NCBI RefSeq assembly: GCF_033101155.1
Contig: NZ_JAWMPX010000013.1
Span: 1 to 64,000 of the forward strand
Source of the DNA: Tropicimonas sp033101155
Lineage (GTDB): Bacteria; Pseudomonadota; Alphaproteobacteria; Rhodobacterales; Rhodobacteraceae
DNA: 64,000 nucleotides
Reading direction: 5' to 3'
This document shows, one piece after another, positions 61,268-64,000 of this stretch (positions are counted from its first letter, which is position 1; each line of letters opens with the position of its first letter). Under the pieces are notes generated by a model. The model was not told the DNA's origin. It made no database searches and worked only from the letters and a program-made list of their open reading frames with translations. The translations under genes were made by a program, and so were the position numbers.

Positions 61268-63115
61268 ATGGCAGGTCTCTATGAGCGGGTAACCCGTTTC
61301 TTTCTCAACGTTTTCGATCCCTACGACCTGTCGGACGCGACTCCGCATAGCGAGATCTGGCCTTATCTGAGGGCGCATATGTGGCCGATGCGACGGATCC
61401 TCCTCGCCAGCGTTCTGGTGACGGCTCTCGCGGCCAGCGTCGAGGTCTGGCTGATCCAATATGCCGGGAAGGTTGTCGATATCCTGGCCTCGACCTCGCC
61501 GGAACACCTCTGGAAGGAACAAGGGAAGAACCTGCTTCTCGCGGGACTGGTCGTCCTTTTGCTGCGGCCCTTCGCGCAATTCCTGCGCCTCGCGATCAAC
61601 GACATTTCTTTCAGCTGCAACGTCGCAAACCTCGTGCGGTGGCGCGCCTTTGATCACCTGATCCGTCAGTCGGTCGGCTGGTTCCAGGAGGACCTGTCAG
61701 GTCGAACCTCAGGGCGGCTCGTCGATATCGGCAACCACGTTTCCGATGCAATTCACTCGGCGCTCAACACCGTCGCCTACGGGTTGGTCTACATGATCGG
61801 CGTTGTCGTGCTGATGGCCGGCACCGAGATCTGGCTGGCCCTTCCGCTTCTGCTCTGGCTTGGCCTCTACATGGTCGTGCTGATCCGGGTGATGCCCCGG
61901 ATGGTAGACGCCCAGCATGATTTCCAATCGGCAAAATCGGCGCTCTACGGAACGGTGGTCGACGGATTCTCGAATTTCGACACGCTGAAGCTCTTCGCCC
62001 CGCGGGACCAGATCGCGCGGGAGCAACACGCCTCCCTCGAAGCCACGCGGCAGGCGCTGTTCAGAACCCGTCAGATCGGCATCGCCCTGCGCACGACCCT
62101 GATCATGCTCGAAGCCATCGTGATGGTCGGTTTTGTCGGATATGGCATCTGGCTCTGGTCGACCGAGGCCGCCTCGATCGGCCTCGTCTCCTCGGCCATC
62201 GCGCTGTCGCTCCGGATCACCACCATGGCCGACTGGGTCCTCGACTCGATCTGGTGGCTCTTCATGCGCATCGGGTCGCTGCGCGAGGCGCTTCAGACCA
62301 TCGGCCAACCCATCGCGATCCCGAACGAGAGCGACGTCGAACTGGTCGTCGGAGATGGCGTCATCGAGATCGAGGATCTGCACCACCATTACGGGCTCGG
62401 CGCCGGTGGGCTGGACGGGATTTCCCTCACGATCCGACCCGGTGAAAAGATCGGGCTGGTCGGCCGGTCCGGGTCCGGAAAATCGACGCTGGTGAACCTT
62501 CTCCTGCGGTTCTTCGAGGCCGAGGAAGGCCGGATCCGGATCGATGGCCAGGACATTCGCGAGGTCGATCAGGACAGCCTGCGCGCTGCCATCGGGATGG
62601 TCGCCCAACAGGCCGCGCTGCTGAACCGCTCCGTCAAGGACAACATCCTTCTCGGTCGGACGGATGTCAGCGACGAGATGCTCAAGGCCGTGACCACCAA
62701 AGCCCGCGCGCATGACTTCATCACGGGCCTGCGCGACAACAAGGGCCGCGCCGGGTATGACGCGCATGTGGGCGAGCGCGGCGTGAAGCTCTCCGGCGGC
62801 CAGCGTCAGCGGGTTGCGCTGGCGCGGGTCATCCTCAAGGATGCACCGATCCTGATCCTCGACGAGGCAACAAGCGCGCTCGATAGCGAGGTGGAGACAG
62901 AGATCCAGCACTCGCTGATCGAGGTGATGCAGGACAAGACCGTGATCGCGATCGCCCACCGGTTATCGACAATTGCACGGATGGACCGGATCATCGTCAT
63001 GGATCGCGGCAGGATCGTCGAGCAGGGCACGCATGAGGAGCTGAAGAGTCGATCGGGGCTCTACGCAAGCTTCTGGAGCCGACAATCCGACGGGTTTATC
63101 GATACCACGGATTGA
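61268..63115 (+). CDS. ABC-type exporter, fused membrane and ATPase domains (MsbA/Atm1-like)
   Basis: A 615-residue half-transporter that would act as a homodimer. Six membrane helices lie in residues about 40-330. The ATPase domain has Walker A GRSGSGKST, signature LSGGQRQRVALARV, Walker B LILDEATSALDSEVE and switch histidine IAHRLST. The start at 61268 has GGAG 8 bases upstream; an earlier ATG at 61217 has no such site. A substrate cannot be read from the sequence: lipids, peptides, polysaccharide precursors or thiol compounds are all possible for this group. It converges on thiQ. Confidence 0.9.
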   Translation: MAGLYERVTRFFLNVFDPYDLSDATPHSEIWPYLRAHMWPMRRILLASVLVTALAASVEVWLIQYAGKVVDILASTSPEHLWKEQGKNLLLAGLVVLLLRPFAQFLRLAINDISFSCNVANLVRWRAFDHLIRQSVGWFQEDLSGRTSGRLVDIGNHVSDAIHSALNTVAYGLVYMIGVVVLMAGTEIWLALPLLLWLGLYMVVLIRVMPRMVDAQHDFQSAKSALYGTVVDGFSNFDTLKLFAPRDQIAREQHASLEATRQALFRTRQIGIALRTTLIMLEAIVMVGFVGYGIWLWSTEAASIGLVSSAIALSLRITTMADWVLDSIWWLFMRIGSLREALQTIGQPIAIPNESDVELVVGDGVIEIEDLHHHYGLGAGGLDGISLTIRPGEKIGLVGRSGSGKSTLVNLLLRFFEAEEGRIRIDGQDIREVDQDSLRAAIGMVAQQAALLNRSVKDNILLGRTDVSDEMLKAVTTKARAHDFITGLRDNKGRAGYDAHVGERGVKLSGGQRQRVALARVILKDAPILILDEATSALDSEVETEIQHSLIEVMQDKTVIAIAHRLSTIARMDRIIVMDRGRIVEQGTHEELKSRSGLYASFWSRQSDGFIDTTD

Positions 63116-63150
63116 GCGGCGCGCGGGATCGAGCCCCGCTCCTGCGCCGC
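63116..63150. terminator. Bidirectional hairpin between the ABC exporter and thiQ
   Basis: Outer arms GCGGCGC (63116-63122) and GCGCCGC (63144-63150) enclose an inner GCGGG/CCCGC stem. It lies between convergent genes. Confidence 0.5.
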
Positions 63151-63168
63151 ACGGACACCCGGTGCGCG

Positions 63169-63870
63169 TCACTCCACGGCACGGCGTCCCAGATAGCGAG
63201 CGAGCGCAGGGGGCGGGCTTTGCAGAAGACCGGCGGTGGCTTCGGGAGCGGCGACGGCGCCATCCGCCACAACGGCGGACAAGCTGGCAATGCGCAGGGC
63301 ATCCTGCGGATCATGGCTCACCATGAGAACCTGAAGCCCGTCCTCGCGGGCCATCTCGGCGACGAGGTCCAGCATCTCGATTTTCAGGGCCGGGCCGAGC
63401 GCTGCAAAAGGCTCGTCGAGCAACATCAGCGGGCGAGACTGCAACAGCACCCGTGCCAGCGCCACGCGGCTCTGCTGGCCGCCCGACAGCTCGGCCGGCT
63501 TGCGCGCGCCATAGCCGGGCAAGCCGACACGCTCCAGCGCGGTCTCCATCCGTGCGCGCTCTTGCGCGGTGGGACGTTTGCGGGTCAGCGCCAGCGCAAG
63601 ATTTTCGGCCACGCTCAGATGGGCAAAGAGGTTGTTGTCCTGAAACAGCATCGCGACAGGCCGCTGCGCGGGCGCGAGCGCCGTGATCTCTGCGTCGCGC
63701 CAAAGGACCCGCCCGCTGGTCGCGGGAACGAAACCCGCAATCACGTTGAGCAGTGTGGATTTCCCGGCGCCTGAGGGCCCAATCAGCGCGGTGATACCTG
63801 CCGGAATGGTGATATCGGCCCTGAGATCGAAGCCCCCCTGCCGTACATGCATCTCGTCAAACCGCAGCAT
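63169..63870 (-). CDS. thiQ: Thiamine ABC transporter ATP-binding protein ThiQ
   Basis: A 233-residue cytosolic ATPase, the short length of ThiQ. Walker A GPSGAGKST, ALTRKRP, signature LSGGQQSRVALAR and Walker B LMLLDEPFAALGPALK are present. ATG 63870 has GGGGAGGG upstream and overlaps the thiP 3' end by 14 bases. An earlier frame start at 63942 is inside thiP. Together with ThiP and the periplasmic ThiB (outside the window) it imports thiamine or thiamine phosphates. Confidence 0.92.
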   Translation of the reverse strand: MLRFDEMHVRQGGFDLRADITIPAGITALIGPSGAGKSTLLNVIAGFVPATSGRVLWRDAEITALAPAQRPVAMLFQDNNLFAHLSVAENLALALTRKRPTAQERARMETALERVGLPGYGARKPAELSGGQQSRVALARVLLQSRPLMLLDEPFAALGPALKIEMLDLVAEMAREDGLQVLMVSHDPQDALRIASLSAVVADGAVAAPEATAGLLQSPPPALARYLGRRAVE

Positions 63871-64000
63871 TGGCCCGCCCTCCCCGGTCAAATCCCCAGA
63901 ACAACCCGAGGCTGACCACCAACAGCAGCAGCGCCGCCGCACGGGCCGCCTCCATCTGGTAGCTCCCCATCAGGCGATAGACCTGTAACGGCAATGTCGC
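63857..64000 (-). CDS. thiP: Thiamine ABC transporter permease ThiP, C-terminal fragment at the window end
   Basis: The last 47 codons are visible: ATLPLQVYRLMGSYQME then a membrane helix (AAALLLLVVSLGLFWGF) and a short basic tail, which is the typical ThiP end. It runs off the window at base 64000, and its stop overlaps the thiQ start region. Call made from the C-terminus plus the thiQ neighbour. Confidence 0.85.
   Translation of the reverse strand, partial: ATLPLQVYRLMGSYQMEAARAAALLLLVVSLGLFWGFDRGGRANAAV

Overview
The window is a GC-rich bacterial chromosome segment. Gene content and operon styles fit the Rhodobacteraceae/Roseobacter group of Alphaproteobacteria: roseobacter-type Hint-domain secreted protein, alphaproteobacterial Zur boxes, Rhodobacter-like EttA and UgpBAEC, many ABC uptake systems. 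The taxonomy is inferred from content, not from a marker gene. No rRNA, tRNA, CRISPR array, phage or intact insertion sequence was recognised.

Layout. 0-6 kb: end of an unknown minus-strand gene, an AraC-type regulator, a CPA1 Na+/H+ antiporter with a cyclic-nucleotide-binding tail, and ettA. 6.4-10.8 kb: four overlapping genes (GT2 glycosyltransferase, polytopic membrane protein, SAM methyltransferase, UPF0104/AglD-like membrane protein), probably making or moving a lipid-linked glycan. 11-14.5 kb: a cysteine-cluster protein, then an octaheme tetrathionate-reductase-family cytochrome c with its cytochrome b, behind an unusually AT-rich leader. 14.7-19.6 kb: a two-gene RND efflux system. 19.6-25.9 kb (minus): ugpBAEC glycerol-3-phosphate uptake with a HAD-IIA protein and a DeoR regulator. 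26.3-31.5 kb: an ABC importer that looks like AfuABC (sugar phosphate) rather than a true iron importer, convergent with an inositol-monophosphatase-family enzyme. 31.7-38 kb: a tight operon of a GltD-like iron-sulfur flavoprotein, a NifJ-type pyruvate:ferredoxin oxidoreductase and a dihydroorotate-dehydrogenase-like protein lacking the usual catalytic cysteine motif.

38-40.2 kb (minus): gmd and fcl for GDP-L-fucose. 40.5-44.2 kb: a zinc-starvation locus: znuA, two tandem Zur boxes, an apparent zur remnant, and two COG0523 GTPases, the second being ZigA. 44.9-49.5 kb: a Hint/RTX/LamG-like secreted protein, then a region of weak or decayed genes. 49.5-59.5 kb: a sugar or sugar-acid catabolic locus, with a GMC oxidoreductase and GntR regulator divergent from a YtfQRT/YjfF-type importer, an enolase-superfamily dehydratase and an AldA-type aldehyde dehydrogenase. 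59.7-64 kb: a secreted protein with a 36-bp tandem repeat whose last unit is frameshifted, an ABC exporter, and thiQ with the end of thiP.

The best candidates for something new are the GltD-like/NifJ/DHOD-like operon, the zinc locus with a decayed zur, the octaheme cytochrome module, and the concentration of phosphorylated-solute uptake genes paired with phosphatase-family proteins at 19.6-31.5 kb.
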